A stretch of 64,000 bases of DNA from Phyllobacterium brassicacearum (GTDB lineage: Bacteria; Pseudomonadota; Alphaproteobacteria; Rhizobiales; Rhizobiaceae), in the NCBI RefSeq assembly GCF_003010955.1, contig NZ_PGGO01000017.1:1-64000 (forward strand), written 5' to 3'. Below, one piece after another: positions 18,970-28,023 of the stretch (the first letter of the stretch is position 1; each line of letters starts with the position of its first letter). Below the pieces are notes generated by a model. That model was given only the letters and a program-made list of their open reading frames with translations, searched no databases and was not told the origin of the DNA. The translations under genes and the position numbers were made by a program.

Positions 18970-19783
18970 GTTCGGTCCCCATATAGGCAACACGCACACG
19001 CTCGTCCTGACTGACGGTGCGATAATCACCAGAGGTGAGGATTTCGCCCCGCTGCAAGACCGTCACCTTGTCGCACAGATCGGCGACAACTTTCAGATTG
19101 TGTTCGACCATCAGGATCGCGCGATCTTTCGCTACTTCTCGAATGATATCGGAGACGATATGCACGTCTTCGTGGCCCATGCCGGCCATTGGCTCGTCAA
19201 GTAACAGGACTTTCGGATCCAGCGCCAGCGTTGTAGCGATCTCCAGGACACGCTTGCGCCCATAGGAAAGATCGGCGGCAAGGTGGTTACGGGCATCTTG
19301 AAGGCCGACAGCCTCGATCAATTCCATTGCCCGTTCGTTAAGCCGGTTCAATGCTCCCATGGGCAGCCAGAACTGGGTCGAAAGTCGACCGGGACGCTGC
19401 AGGGCAACGCGTACATTGTCGAGGATCGACAAGTGCGGAAAGACCGCGGATATCTGGAATGAGCGCACAAGTCCCATACGAGCCACTTTGGCCGGATCCG
19501 TCCTTGTGATGTCGTGATCGAGCAGCGTGATCGTTCCGCTCGTCGGTTGCAGGAATTTGGTTAGCAAATTGAAGACAGTGGTCTTGCCTGCACCGTTCGG
19601 GCCAATCAATGCATGCACCCTCGCATGGTGCACGTCGAGATCGACATTGTTGACGGCAATGAAGCCGCCAAAGTCACGGCGCAGGCCGCGGGCTGACAAC
19701 ACCACCCGCGAACCTTGGTCTCCGGAGGCGCCGGGAGAGGAGTTTCCTCCCCCGAACGCCGTATTAGTCAACGAAGCAGTCAT
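18962..19783 (-). CDS. ABC importer ATPase (LivG family)
   Basis: The second ATPase of the importer, 273 aa. Walker A is ALIGPNGAGKTTVFNLL. The long LivG insertion after GLVRSFQISAVFPHLS is present, and Walker B is KVLLLDEPMAGMGHED. The ABC signature is altered to LSYGRKRVLEIA (SYG in place of SGG), a known feature of LivG proteins. The N-terminus carries about 25 extra residues before the first strand. The SBP gene ends 4 bp upstream. Confidence 0.93.
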   Translation of the reverse strand: MTASLTNTAFGGGNSSPGASGDQGSRVVLSARGLRRDFGGFIAVNNVDLDVHHARVHALIGPNGAGKTTVFNLLTKFLQPTSGTITLLDHDITRTDPAKVARMGLVRSFQISAVFPHLSILDNVRVALQRPGRLSTQFWLPMGALNRLNERAMELIEAVGLQDARNHLAADLSYGRKRVLEIATTLALDPKVLLLDEPMAGMGHEDVHIVSDIIREVAKDRAILMVEHNLKVVADLCDKVTVLQRGEILTSGDYRTVSQDERVRVAYMGTEHE

Positions 19784-19786
19784 TCG

Positions 19787-20992
19787 TTATTCGACCAGCG
19801 GGCAGCCGCTCTCGGCTGGCTTGATATAGGCCTCATCACCCGGAACGGTGGCGAGGACCTTGTAGTAGTCCCAAGGCGCCTTGCTCTCGTCCGGCTTCTT
19901 GACTTCCATCAGATAGACGTCGCTGATCAGACGGCCATTCGGGCCGACTTTGGCGCCGCGCCCGAAGACGTCGTCAACTTGCATCTCATGCATCGCCACA
20001 GCGACTTTCTCCGTATCGTCGGTGCCGACTTTCTGGATGGCCTTCAGATATTGTGTGACACCCGAATAGGTTGCTGCCTGGATCATGTTCGGCATGCGGC
20101 CGGTACGCTTGAAGTACTTCTGGCCGAACTCACGCGATTGATCGTCGCGATCCCAGTAGAAGCTTTCAGTAAGGGTCAGCCCCTGCGCCGCCTCAAGGCC
20201 GAGACCATTTACTTCGGACAGGGTGAACAGCAGCGCTGCAAGGCGTTGACCGCCGGAGACGATACCGAATTCCGCGGCCTGCTTGATCGCGTTAGCGGTG
20301 TCGAGCCCGGCATTGGCGAGGCCAATGACCTTGGCACCAGATGACTGGGCCTGCAGCAAGAAGGAGGAATAATCCGTTGTTGCCAGCGGGTGACGAACGG
20401 AGCCGACGACCTTGCCACCCTTGGAGGTGACGAATTTGGCAGTCTGCTCCTCCAGCGAATAGCCGAATGCATAGTCCGCAGTAAGGAAGAACCAGCTGTC
20501 GCCACCCTGCGAGACCAAAGCGCCGCCAGTACCGACGGCAAGTGCATGCGTGTCATAAGCCCAATGGAAGCCGTAAGGTGAACATTGCTTGCCCGTCAGT
20601 TCAGTGGTCGCCGCCCCGGTGACAAGGTCGATCTTCTTCTTCTCTTTGGAAATTCCCTGTACGGCCAGCGCCACCGAGGAGGTAGTCAGTTCCATGATGG
20701 AGTCGACCTGTTCGGTGTCGTACCACTGGCGGGCGATATTAGAGGCAATATCCGGCTTGTTCTGATGGTCGGCAGTTATGACCTCAATCGGTGCATCCAG
20801 CACCTTGCCGCCGAAATCCTCAGCAGCCATCTTCGCTGCTTCGTACGACCATTTGCCACCGAAATCCGCATAGACGCCCGACTGGTCGTTCAAAATGCCG
20901 ATCTTGACCTTGCCGTCGGAAATCTCGGCACTTGCTGCCGGAATGACTGTCGCCGCCATCAAGGCTGCTGTTGCAACTGCTAATAGTCTCAT
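19787..20992 (-). CDS. Periplasmic substrate-binding protein of the Liv-type importer
   Basis: First gene of the operon. The 401-aa protein has a Sec signal peptide (MRLLAVATAALMAATVIPAA, cut near ASA-E) and a type I periplasmic binding fold beginning VKIGILNDQSGVYADFGG. Two cysteines (KQCSPYG near 138 and SGCPLVE at the end) could form a disulfide. A GGGAGGAG Shine-Dalgarno site precedes the ATG. The protein is longer than LivK (about 370 aa) and closer to the wide group serving aromatic acids, amides or alcohol-derived acids. With a GMC dehydrogenase in the same operon, an alcohol or its oxidation product is a reasonable guess. Confidence 0.9.
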   Translation of the reverse strand: MRLLAVATAALMAATVIPAASAEISDGKVKIGILNDQSGVYADFGGKWSYEAAKMAAEDFGGKVLDAPIEVITADHQNKPDIASNIARQWYDTEQVDSIMELTTSSVALAVQGISKEKKKIDLVTGAATTELTGKQCSPYGFHWAYDTHALAVGTGGALVSQGGDSWFFLTADYAFGYSLEEQTAKFVTSKGGKVVGSVRHPLATTDYSSFLLQAQSSGAKVIGLANAGLDTANAIKQAAEFGIVSGGQRLAALLFTLSEVNGLGLEAAQGLTLTESFYWDRDDQSREFGQKYFKRTGRMPNMIQAATYSGVTQYLKAIQKVGTDDTEKVAVAMHEMQVDDVFGRGAKVGPNGRLISDVYLMEVKKPDESKAPWDYYKVLATVPGDEAYIKPAESGCPLVE

Positions 20993-21225
20993 TCGGATCT
21001 CCTCCCAAAGATTAACCGCTCACAGGATCATCACATGATGGGCTGTCGCGGACGAAATGGTTCACTTGAAAATGCCCATGGAAACAGCGCGGTTTTTCCA
21101 CGCTCCCCTTGGTGCGGTTTTCCTCCTCAGTCCGGCTAAAGCTCTTGGGCCGGACAATATTCATTCAACCCATGATTGCCCTGTTTCTCCCGACCGACAA
21201 CTGTGATGTTGAAAAAACTCTAACA

Positions 21226-21255
21226 TTGACAAATAAGTACACAAGCACCTATTTT
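21226..21255 (+). promoter_or_regulatory. Sigma-70-type promoter of the LysR gene
   Basis: TTGACA (21226-21231) and TATTTT (21250-21255) are separated by 18 bp in an AT-rich stretch that stands out from the GC-rich surroundings. Transcription would start near 21262, some 40 bp before the LysR start codon. The rest of the 309-bp intergenic region must also hold the divergent promoter of the importer operon, which I could not place with confidence. Confidence 0.6.
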
Positions 21256-21267
21256 TGCACATAATAC

Positions 21268-21281
21268 GTACAAAAATGTAC
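21268..21281. promoter_or_regulatory. Perfect inverted repeat, candidate LysR operator
   Basis: GTACA-AAAA-TGTAC is a perfect 5-4-5 dyad just downstream of the predicted LysR transcription start, where binding would block the regulator's own transcription. A third GTAC at 21238-21241 may be an additional half-site. It is likely the autoregulatory site of the LysR protein encoded at 21302. Confidence 0.5.
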
Positions 21282-21301
21282 ATTCAGAAAAATTGAGAGC
21301 G

Positions 21302-22213
21302 ATGCGGCAGTTTACCTGGGACGATCTGCAGTATTTTCTGGCCGTCGCCCGTACGGGGCAGTTGACGACGGCGGCACGCAGGCTGCGCACAAACCATGTC
21401 ACAGTGTCGAGGCGGATCGACCGCCTTGAGGAAGCCCTGTCGGCACGATTATTCGAACGCAACCCACGAGGTTATATCCTGACAGCTCTCGGCGAGAAGC
21501 TGATTGAATCCGCCGAGGTAATGGAGCGCGAGGCGGATCGTTTTCAGAATGAGGCGTCCGGCGGTACTATTTCGCTGAGCGGTGTTGTCCGTCTCAGCAT
21601 CCTGGAAGGCTTCGCCAATTTCTTCCTGGCCGATCGCCTGCCGATGATGGCGCAGTCCTATCCCGGACTCTCCATAGAGATGGTGACGATCCAACAGATC
21701 GTTTCCCTGTCGCGGCGCGAAGCGGATTTGTCGATCACACTGCATGCGACACGAACGGGTCCATACTATCAGGAAAAACTGATGCCCTATCGCCTGTTCA
21801 TCTACGGATCGAGGGATTATCTCTCCCGCCATCCCACGATCAAGATACAGTCCGACCTCTCCAGCCACCGTTTCATCGGCTATATCGAAGATATGATCTT
21901 CACCCCCGGACTGGATTATATGCGTGAGATCCTGCCGGGACTGCGCGCGTCTTATCAGAGTTCCAGCATTTTTGCGCAGCTCAGCGCGACACGCTCGGGT
22001 TTTGGTCTGTGCATCCTGCCCTATTACATTGCCTGTAACTATCCGGAACTCGTGCCGGTGATGCCGAAGGAACTGCATCTCAACCGCGACTACTGGCTGA
22101 TTTGTCACGAGGACATCGTCAGCACACCGCGCATCCGCGCCTTGAGCAATTTCATCAGATCAGAATTGGCAGACCAGATCGAGATCTTTGCCGGCCAACC
22201 GCTACTGGATTGA
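21302..22213 (+). CDS. LysR-family transcriptional regulator
   Basis: A 303-aa regulator with an N-terminal winged helix (WDDLQYFLAVARTGQLTTAA...TVSRRIDRLEEAL) and a C-terminal substrate-binding-like effector domain. It is divergent from the Liv-type importer/GMC operon and so most likely controls it, with a coinducer related to the imported compound. The ATG at 21302 is favoured; a TTG at 21293 would add three residues. Its stop is directly followed by the convergent FAD oxidoreductase gene (21-kb and 31-kb loci abut here). Confidence 0.9.
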   Translation: MRQFTWDDLQYFLAVARTGQLTTAARRLRTNHVTVSRRIDRLEEALSARLFERNPRGYILTALGEKLIESAEVMEREADRFQNEASGGTISLSGVVRLSILEGFANFFLADRLPMMAQSYPGLSIEMVTIQQIVSLSRREADLSITLHATRTGPYYQEKLMPYRLFIYGSRDYLSRHPTIKIQSDLSSHRFIGYIEDMIFTPGLDYMREILPGLRASYQSSSIFAQLSATRSGFGLCILPYYIACNYPELVPVMPKELHLNRDYWLICHEDIVSTPRIRALSNFIRSELADQIEIFAGQPLLD

Positions 22214-23326
22214 TCAGGCGAAACGGGTCGGAGCCAACAGCGGGAGAAGGGCTTCCACGTTGGCTCCCGGAGCCCGGCCGCAGATGAGGGCCGCGGAAAG
22301 CGCAGAAAGGGCAGGGGAGGTCTGGATGCCATAGCCGCCCTGTCCTGCGAGCCAGAAGAAGCCATCGACTGTGCTGTCGAAACCGGCCACGGGTGTCCTG
22401 TCAGGTGCAAAAGTGCGTAAGCCCGCCCAACTGCTCTCGACACGGGTAACCGGCACGGTCACGGCCTGCTCGTAACGATAAAGTCCTTCGGCGAGAATCA
22501 TGTCATCGACGAAGGCATCATGCGGTTCAACCGGCGTCTCGTCGCAGGGCGAGACAAAGATCCGACCGCCATCCGGCTTCAGGTACCAGGCTTCATTCAC
22601 GTCATCGACAAGCGGCCAGCCCCTGGTGTCATGGCCCTCCGGAGCGGGCAGCACGGCGATCGACCGGCGCATCGGCGTCAGGCCAAGCGGACGCGCGCCG
22701 AAAAGTCCGGCAGTGACATCTGCCCATGCACCTGATGCATTGACCACTGTTCTGGCTAGGAATATGCGGTCACCCGATTCAACCTGCCATTCACCGGCGA
22801 CGCGTTTAGCACCGACAACTTCGCATTTTGTGTAAAGTTGAACGCCGAGCGCCGTGGCATTGCGCAGCCAGCCCTGATGCAAAGCGTTGACGTCTATATC
22901 CCAGGCGTCCGCCTGGTAACACGCTGCCTTGACATGGTCGGGATTGAGGATGGGAACCATGGAAATGGCGCGATCCACATCGATTGCCGTTACACCCACG
23001 CCATTGCGGACAAAGTCTTCGCAGGCCGCAACGCTGTCTTCGCCGGCGACGGTCAGCGAGCCGCGTGCTGTCAGCAACGGCTCAGGAAAGAGGCCGACAT
23101 CGCGCTGTTGGAACAGCGGCGCGCTGGCATGGTTCAGTCCGCGAATGATCTCATTGCCGTAGTTGGGAAGGAAGATCGCGGCAGAGCGTCCCGTCGAGTG
23201 GTATCCAGGCTGGGTCTCACGTTCGAGAATTACGACCTTGTGTGTGTCTGCAAGAGCGGCAGCGACGCCGACACCGGCGATACCCGCACCAATCACAAGG
23301 ACATCGGTTTCGATTGTTTCGGTCAT
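22214..23326 (-). CDS. FAD-dependent amine/amino acid oxidoreductase (DAO family)
   Basis: The 370-aa protein has the N-terminal FAD fold (VLVIGAGIAGVGVAAALADT, then VVILERETQPGYHSTGRSAA) and the C-terminal GGYGIQTSPAL. It belongs to the DAO superfamily that includes glycine/sarcosine oxidases, DadA and gamma-glutamylputrescine oxidase. It is the last gene of the long minus-strand run and overlaps the amidase gene by 4 bp. In context it probably oxidises an amine made from the imported guanidino or polyamine compound; the exact substrate is not visible. Confidence 0.85.
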   Translation of the reverse strand: MTETIETDVLVIGAGIAGVGVAAALADTHKVVILERETQPGYHSTGRSAAIFLPNYGNEIIRGLNHASAPLFQQRDVGLFPEPLLTARGSLTVAGEDSVAACEDFVRNGVGVTAIDVDRAISMVPILNPDHVKAACYQADAWDIDVNALHQGWLRNATALGVQLYTKCEVVGAKRVAGEWQVESGDRIFLARTVVNASGAWADVTAGLFGARPLGLTPMRRSIAVLPAPEGHDTRGWPLVDDVNEAWYLKPDGGRIFVSPCDETPVEPHDAFVDDMILAEGLYRYEQAVTVPVTRVESSWAGLRTFAPDRTPVAGFDSTVDGFFWLAGQGGYGIQTSPALSALSAALICGRAPGANVEALLPLLAPTRFA

Positions 23327-24099
23327 GCTGAACCCAGGTCTTTGAGGTAGGGATTCCCGGCGATCGACGTGGCGAAGGTGCCAGGATCGATCTCCGCAAA
23401 GATCAACCGTTCCAGGTTATCGTTCCATGCCGCGACCAGACTGCCATCGGGTGCGGCAATCCGTGAGTTGCCAGCAAACGTAAATCGTTCGTCAGCGCCG
23501 GCATGGTTGATGTAGGCGATGAAAATCTGGTTCTCGAAGGCTCGCGTCTGAATCATGTGATTGGCGATGAACGTCCCGGACGGTCCGGCGGGAAGAGCTG
23601 TCGGCACAAGGATGGCATCGACGCCGGCAATGGCGAGACGGCGGACGTTCTCGGGGAATTCTACGTCGTAGCAGATCAGCATGCCGAGCTTCAGACCGCC
23701 CAGTTCGACGACACGACTCGATGGCCTCTCAGGTTTGAATAGCGATCGCTCATAATCGCCATAGAGATGCGATTTGCGATAGATCACAGGTTCAGCATGG
23801 CCATTGACGAATACGGCGCTGTTATAAACGTCCGCTCCATCGCGTTCTGCAAACCCGGCAACAATTGCGACACCATTTGCCGACGAAATGGCTTGTAGTG
23901 CCTTGATTTGATCGCCGTTCGCTGTTTCGGCCAATGCGGTGATTGCGTCGCCTGCCCCATAACCCGTGATGCAGAGTTCCGGCGCAATCAAAAGTCCAGC
24001 ACCGCCTCTTGCCGCTTCAATAGCCGCGCGTTCGATGCTTGCAAGATTGGCTTGCACGTCACCGGTGACCGATTGCATTTGCAGAGCCGCGATACGCAT
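23323..24099 (-). CDS. Carbon-nitrogen hydrolase (nitrilase superfamily amidase)
   Basis: Hydrolyses a C-N bond of an amide or carbamoyl compound. The 258-aa protein shows the complete Glu-Lys-Cys triad: E41 in APELCITGYG, K109 in YRKSHLYGDYER and C143 in MLICYDVEFPENV. It overlaps the permease stop by 1 bp (TAATG) and the FAD oxidoreductase start by 4 bp, so it is translationally coupled to both. N-carbamoylputrescine amidase (AguB) is a member of this superfamily, but this protein is shorter, and related aliphatic amidases are equally possible. Confidence 0.88.
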   Translation of the reverse strand: MRIAALQMQSVTGDVQANLASIERAAIEAARGGAGLLIAPELCITGYGAGDAITALAETANGDQIKALQAISSANGVAIVAGFAERDGADVYNSAVFVNGHAEPVIYRKSHLYGDYERSLFKPERPSSRVVELGGLKLGMLICYDVEFPENVRRLAIAGVDAILVPTALPAGPSGTFIANHMIQTRAFENQIFIAYINHAGADERFTFAGNSRIAAPDGSLVAAWNDNLERLIFAEIDPGTFATSIAGNPYLKDLGSA

Positions 24100-24899
24100 T
24101 ATGAATCATCCGAAGCCATGGCGCCGAGCAGCTTGGGCAGGTCGCCGAATTTCGCAACCAAAGAGAAGATGACCGCAGCCGTGAAAACGAAAAGAATCGT
24201 TACCGACGCCATCGTCGGCGTGTAGCCATACCGCAACGCGTTGAAAATCTTGATCGGCAGCGTTTCCAGCGTGAACCCAACGGTCATGTAGGCAACGATA
24301 TATTCGTTGAGCGACAGCACGAAGGCGAAAGCATAGCCTGATACGAGATAGGGCAGGATCAGTGGAAGCACGACGGTGCGGAAGATGGTTCTGTCATTGG
24401 CGCCCATAGTGGCGGCTGCTTCGACAAACGAACGGTCGATAGCCGAGAAGCCGAGCGACAATGTCACCAGTGGCAGGGTGACGAAAAAGATCGCGTGCCC
24501 GATGACAGCCGTCCATGGCTGGCCATAGAAACCCGTCGTCGCCCAGAACGTAAGCAGCCCAAGCGCCGTGATGACTGGTGGCAGGGTGAATGGCGCGATG
24601 CCAAGCACCTGGAAAATGTTCGCCCACGGCGCAATGCGCCGCCAAAGAAACCACGACAGTGGGAGGGCAATCAGGACGGCGAGAGCGGCCGAAGTCGTTG
24701 CCAGAACGACTGAGGCAATGAGCGCACTGCGCCATTCAGGATTGGCAAAGATTTCGCCATACCAGCTGAGGGAAAAGCCCTGTGGTGGGAAGGCCAGAAT
24801 CTGCTTGGCATTCACTGACACGCCAGCCACGACGATCAGCGGCAAGCTGAGGAAAAGCCCGATGAGCAGGAAATAAAATCGCTTGAGCCATTGGGTCAT
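24099..24899 (-). CDS. ABC permease, spermidine/putrescine type (PotC-like)
   Basis: Second membrane subunit of the Pot-type importer, 266 aa with about six helices. The start at 24899 (MTQWLKRFYFLLIGLFLSLP) overlaps the preceding permease stop as ATGA; the longer frame to 25043 would overlap that gene deeply. The EAA loop toward the ATPase is FVEAAATMGANDRTIFRTVV. The PotC-like pattern FAFVLSLNEYIVAYM is present. Confidence 0.92.
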   Translation of the reverse strand: MTQWLKRFYFLLIGLFLSLPLIVVAGVSVNAKQILAFPPQGFSLSWYGEIFANPEWRSALIASVVLATTSAALAVLIALPLSWFLWRRIAPWANIFQVLGIAPFTLPPVITALGLLTFWATTGFYGQPWTAVIGHAIFFVTLPLVTLSLGFSAIDRSFVEAAATMGANDRTIFRTVVLPLILPYLVSGYAFAFVLSLNEYIVAYMTVGFTLETLPIKIFNALRYGYTPTMASVTILFVFTAAVIFSLVAKFGDLPKLLGAMASDDS

Positions 24900-25750
24900 G
24901 CCTTTTCTCCCTTGCGACCGATCAGCAATGTCAGTGCCACGAGGCCAAGAGTGACCAGAACTAGGAACACCGCCATTGCTGCTGCAAACGGCATGTTGGA
25001 TTGATAGATCGCCTGGTCGGTAATGAGAACCGAAAGCGTCCAATGTTGCGGCCGGCCGAGAATCTGCGGCAACAGATACGAGCCCAGCGCGAAGATGAAC
25101 ACCATGATGAGTGTCGCCATGATCGTATTGCGCAGTGCAGGCACCAGCACGTTGAAAAAGGCACGCATTGGTGAAGAACCAAGCGTTCGTGCCGCCTCCA
25201 TCAAGGTTGGATCGAGGCGGACGATGGCGGGGTAAAGGACCAGGATCGTGTAGGGCAGGGCCTGATAGACCATTCCAGTCAGCACTGCGCCGAAACTTGG
25301 GAACAGCGCGATCGGTTGGTCAAGAAGGCCGATCTTCACGAGTAGATTGCTGAGGCCGGCTGTACGCGAGAGCAACGTCGACCAGGCAAAACCGATAATG
25401 ACTTCCGACAGAGAAAGTACGGAGAGAAGTCCCACAAGCCAGATTACCTGCAAGCGCCGTGAAAGCCGCGAAAGGAGGTATGTGAACGGCAGCGCCAGCA
25501 CGACGCAGCAGATGGCGACGGTCACCGCAAGCATCAGGGAAAAGCCAAGGACGCCACCGAAGAACGCGCTAAGGAAACGCTCATAATTGGAAAAGACGAA
25601 TGCCGGCGTGTAGAATCCGCCTTCTTGCCTCTGGAAAAAGCTGACAGCAATCATTGTGCCAAAAGGCACGACGAAGAAAATGAGCAGCATGCCGGCAGGA
25701 AAGAATAGCGGCCCGTAATCGGCGACAGATTGAGGGGGCTCGCGCTTCAT
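24896..25750 (-). CDS. ABC permease, spermidine/putrescine type (PotB-like)
   Basis: First membrane subunit, 284 aa. The ATG at 25750 (MKREPPQSVADYG) overlaps the ATPase stop as ATGA; six upstream in-frame residues are ignored. Six helices are visible, and the EAA loop is LMEAARTLGSSPMRAFFNVL. FIFALGSYLLPQILGRPQHW matches the PotB group, which also serves related compounds. Confidence 0.92.
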   Translation of the reverse strand: MKREPPQSVADYGPLFFPAGMLLIFFVVPFGTMIAVSFFQRQEGGFYTPAFVFSNYERFLSAFFGGVLGFSLMLAVTVAICCVVLALPFTYLLSRLSRRLQVIWLVGLLSVLSLSEVIIGFAWSTLLSRTAGLSNLLVKIGLLDQPIALFPSFGAVLTGMVYQALPYTILVLYPAIVRLDPTLMEAARTLGSSPMRAFFNVLVPALRNTIMATLIMVFIFALGSYLLPQILGRPQHWTLSVLITDQAIYQSNMPFAAAMAVFLVLVTLGLVALTLLIGRKGEKA

Positions 25751-26784
25751 TGCTTCAGCACCACGCACACATCAGGAGAGAGGGCGATGCCGACGGCCTG
25801 GCCGGCGGCAACCTCGGGCCGTTCGCGCGGCGTCGATACGGCAATGATCTGCTGACCGCCCGCTTCGACAAAGGTTTCGATGGTGCCGCCGAGATCGCGG
25901 ACGAAAGTGACGGTTCCGTCGATGGCGCCGGTGCCGGGCGCAGTCAGGTGCACGTCTTCGGGGCGCACTGAAATCGTGGCTTTTTGTGCGCCGGCGGGGA
26001 GTATGAGACCTGGTACGCGGCGACCGAATATCGTTGCAGCCCCGGAACTGTCCGCCTGGGTTTCGATCAGGTTCGTCGAGCCGATGAAGTCGGCAACGAA
26101 GGTGTCAGCAGGCTTGCGATAAATTTCGATCGGCGAGGCTGCTTGCCTGATATGTCCGCCATTCATGACCACGACCGTGTCGGCCATGGTCATCGCCTCG
26201 CGCTGGTCGTGGGTGACCACGATGGTCGTGATGCCGAGCTTCTGCTGGAGTTGCCGTAGTTCCACTTGCATGGCTTCGCGCAGTTTTGCGTCAAGGGCTG
26301 AGAGCGGCTCATCGAGCAGGAATATCTTTGGCGACAGCGCTAGCGCCCGGGCAATAGCCACGCGTTGGCGCTGACCACCGGACAACTTCGACACCGCCCG
26401 GTCACCATAGCCTGGCAAATGGATAAGTGAGAGTAGCTCATCGACACGTTTTTTCTGCTCTTCGCGTGCTGCTCTGCGAATGCGCAGCGGATAGGCAATG
26501 TTTTCGCCGACGCTCAGATGCGGAAACAGCGCCAGCGATTGAAATACCATGCCGAGATTGCGCTGGTGCGTCGGGACGTTGGTGATGTCAGCGCCATCGA
26601 GAAGGATGGCTCCATTCGTTGGATCTTCCAGTCCGGCGATCATTCGCAGCAACGTGGTTTTGCCACAGCCCGATGGTCCAAGCAGGCACACGAAGGTGCC
26701 GTGCGGCACCGAAAGACGCACATTATCGACCGCGGTAAATGTCCCGAATTGCTTGGTGACATTGTTCAAAACCAGTCCGGACAT
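25747..26784 (-). CDS. ABC importer ATPase (PotA-like)
   Basis: Drives the Pot-type importer. The 345-aa protein starts at 26784 after a GGGGGA site; the frame continues to 26838 but the added residues cover the hairpin at 26815-26848. Walker A is [16 protein letters not shown], the signature is [16 protein letters not shown] and Walker B is IFLLDEPLSALDAKLR. A C-terminal TOBE domain (about 265-345) is present, as in PotA/MalK-type ATPases. Confidence 0.94.
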   Translation of the reverse strand: MSGLVLNNVTKQFGTFTAVDNVRLSVPHGTFVCLLGPSGCGKTTLLRMIAGLEDPTNGAILLDGADITNVPTHQRNLGMVFQSLALFPHLSVGENIAYPLRIRRAAREEQKKRVDELLSLIHLPGYGDRAVSKLSGGQRQRVAIARALALSPKIFLLDEPLSALDAKLREAMQVELRQLQQKLGITTIVVTHDQREAMTMADTVVVMNGGHIRQAASPIEIYRKPADTFVADFIGSTNLIETQADSSGAATIFGRRVPGLILPAGAQKATISVRPEDVHLTAPGTGAIDGTVTFVRDLGGTIETFVEAGGQQIIAVSTPRERPEVAAGQAVGIALSPDVCVVLKQ

Positions 26785-26814
26785 AAGTCCCCCGTATCTT
26801 TGGTTGTGCTTTGG

Positions 26815-26848
26815 GCCCCACCCTTTGCGGCAAAGCAAAGGGTGGGGC
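26815..26848. promoter_or_regulatory. 14-bp perfect hairpin between SBP and ATPase genes
   Basis: GCCCCACCCTTTGC / GCAAAGGGTGGGGC pair perfectly around a 6-nt loop, between the SBP stop (26860) and the ATPase start (26784). Such intercistronic stems often stabilise the upstream SBP message and dampen the downstream genes, giving excess binding protein. It lacks a T-run, so a full terminator is unlikely. Confidence 0.7.
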
Positions 26849-26859
26849 TGCGCCGAATG

Positions 26860-27948
26860 TTAACCGACGATCAGCTCAGTCCATTTCTGGTTCAGCCAGT
26901 CGGACTTGGTCGTATAGAGATCATAGCGTGGAATGATCGGCTCGATATCGGAAGATACCGCTGCGAATTCCTTGTCGCTCAGATCGAGGAGTTCGCGTTT
27001 TACTGTCGGCGACGTACCGACCTTGCGCGATAGCGTCGCCTGAATGGCAGGCTGGCTCATATAGTCGATGAAAATATGAGCTTCGTCGACCTTCTTCGAT
27101 GCGCGCGACAGAGCCCAGCAGCCGGAGTCCTGGACGCCGCCTTCCTTCGGGAAGGTGGAGCGAACCGGGTGACCTTCCGAAGCAGCGAGGCCTGTCACGT
27201 CATGATAGTATTGCCCCATCGGGATTTCTCCCGACTTCAAAGACTGCTCAAATTGGGCCTCGTCGCGGTACCACAGGCGAACATTTGGCTTGACCTCTGC
27301 AAGCTTGTCGAAGGCCTTCAGCAGGCCCTCTTCCGTATCGAGGGCGTTCGTGCCGCCGAAGAATGTTTTTGCAGTTACTTCCAACAGGAACGAGTTAGAA
27401 ACCAGTGCGAGCAGGCCAAGCTTGTCGGCGTTGGCCTTGTCCCAGAATGCCGCCCAAGATGTCGGTGCTTCCTTGTAGACGTCAGTATTCGTGACGAGTG
27501 TGATATACCAAGAGACCGCTCCAATACCGGCGACAGAGCCGTCCGGGTATTTGTTGACGAAGCGTTCGATCAGGTTCTTTGAGTTTGGAATTTTCGCCAT
27601 GTCGAGCGGCGTCCAGAGCTTGGTCGTCTGACCCTTCAGCATTGCTACCTGTGACATCATCGAAACATCTGCGGGCGCTGCGCCAGCTTTTGCAGCCTGC
27701 TCAAGCTGGACCAGCCACGCTTCGCCCGTCGGCTCTGCAACGGACTCAACAGCTATGCCTGTCGCCTTGGTGAATTCCGGAAAGATGTTCTTGTCGAACG
27801 AATCCTTGAAGTAGCCGCCATAGACGCCAACTTTCAACGACTTGTCTTGTGCACGCAGGATGTTCGGCATTGCGAGAACTGCCGTTCCCACCACGCCTGC
27901 GCCAAGCACCGCGCGGCGGCTGACGCCTGTCTTCAGAATAGTGTCCAT
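26860..27948 (-). CDS. Periplasmic binding protein of Pot-type importer (PotD-like)
   Basis: Binds the substrate of the importer encoded by the next three genes. The 362-aa protein has a twin-arginine signal (SRRAVLGAGVVGTAVLAMPN) and a type II binding fold starting LKVGVYGGYFKDSFDKNIFP. The KIPNSKNL and GAVSWYITLVTNT segments are like PotD/PotF relatives that bind polyamines, GABA or opines. The Asp/Glu ligands of true PotD could not be checked by eye. The upstream gap to the HisM-like gene is 75 bp, so the operon may continue. Confidence 0.88.
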   Translation of the reverse strand: MDTILKTGVSRRAVLGAGVVGTAVLAMPNILRAQDKSLKVGVYGGYFKDSFDKNIFPEFTKATGIAVESVAEPTGEAWLVQLEQAAKAGAAPADVSMMSQVAMLKGQTTKLWTPLDMAKIPNSKNLIERFVNKYPDGSVAGIGAVSWYITLVTNTDVYKEAPTSWAAFWDKANADKLGLLALVSNSFLLEVTAKTFFGGTNALDTEEGLLKAFDKLAEVKPNVRLWYRDEAQFEQSLKSGEIPMGQYYHDVTGLAASEGHPVRSTFPKEGGVQDSGCWALSRASKKVDEAHIFIDYMSQPAIQATLSRKVGTSPTVKRELLDLSDKEFAAVSSDIEPIIPRYDLYTTKSDWLNQKWTELIVG

Positions 27949-28023
27949 TGTTGTATCTCCTTTTGAAAGCCAGTTTGCTGGCCGATTCCCACTTCTGTTT
28001 TTGTCTAATAATCCGACTGTTGT

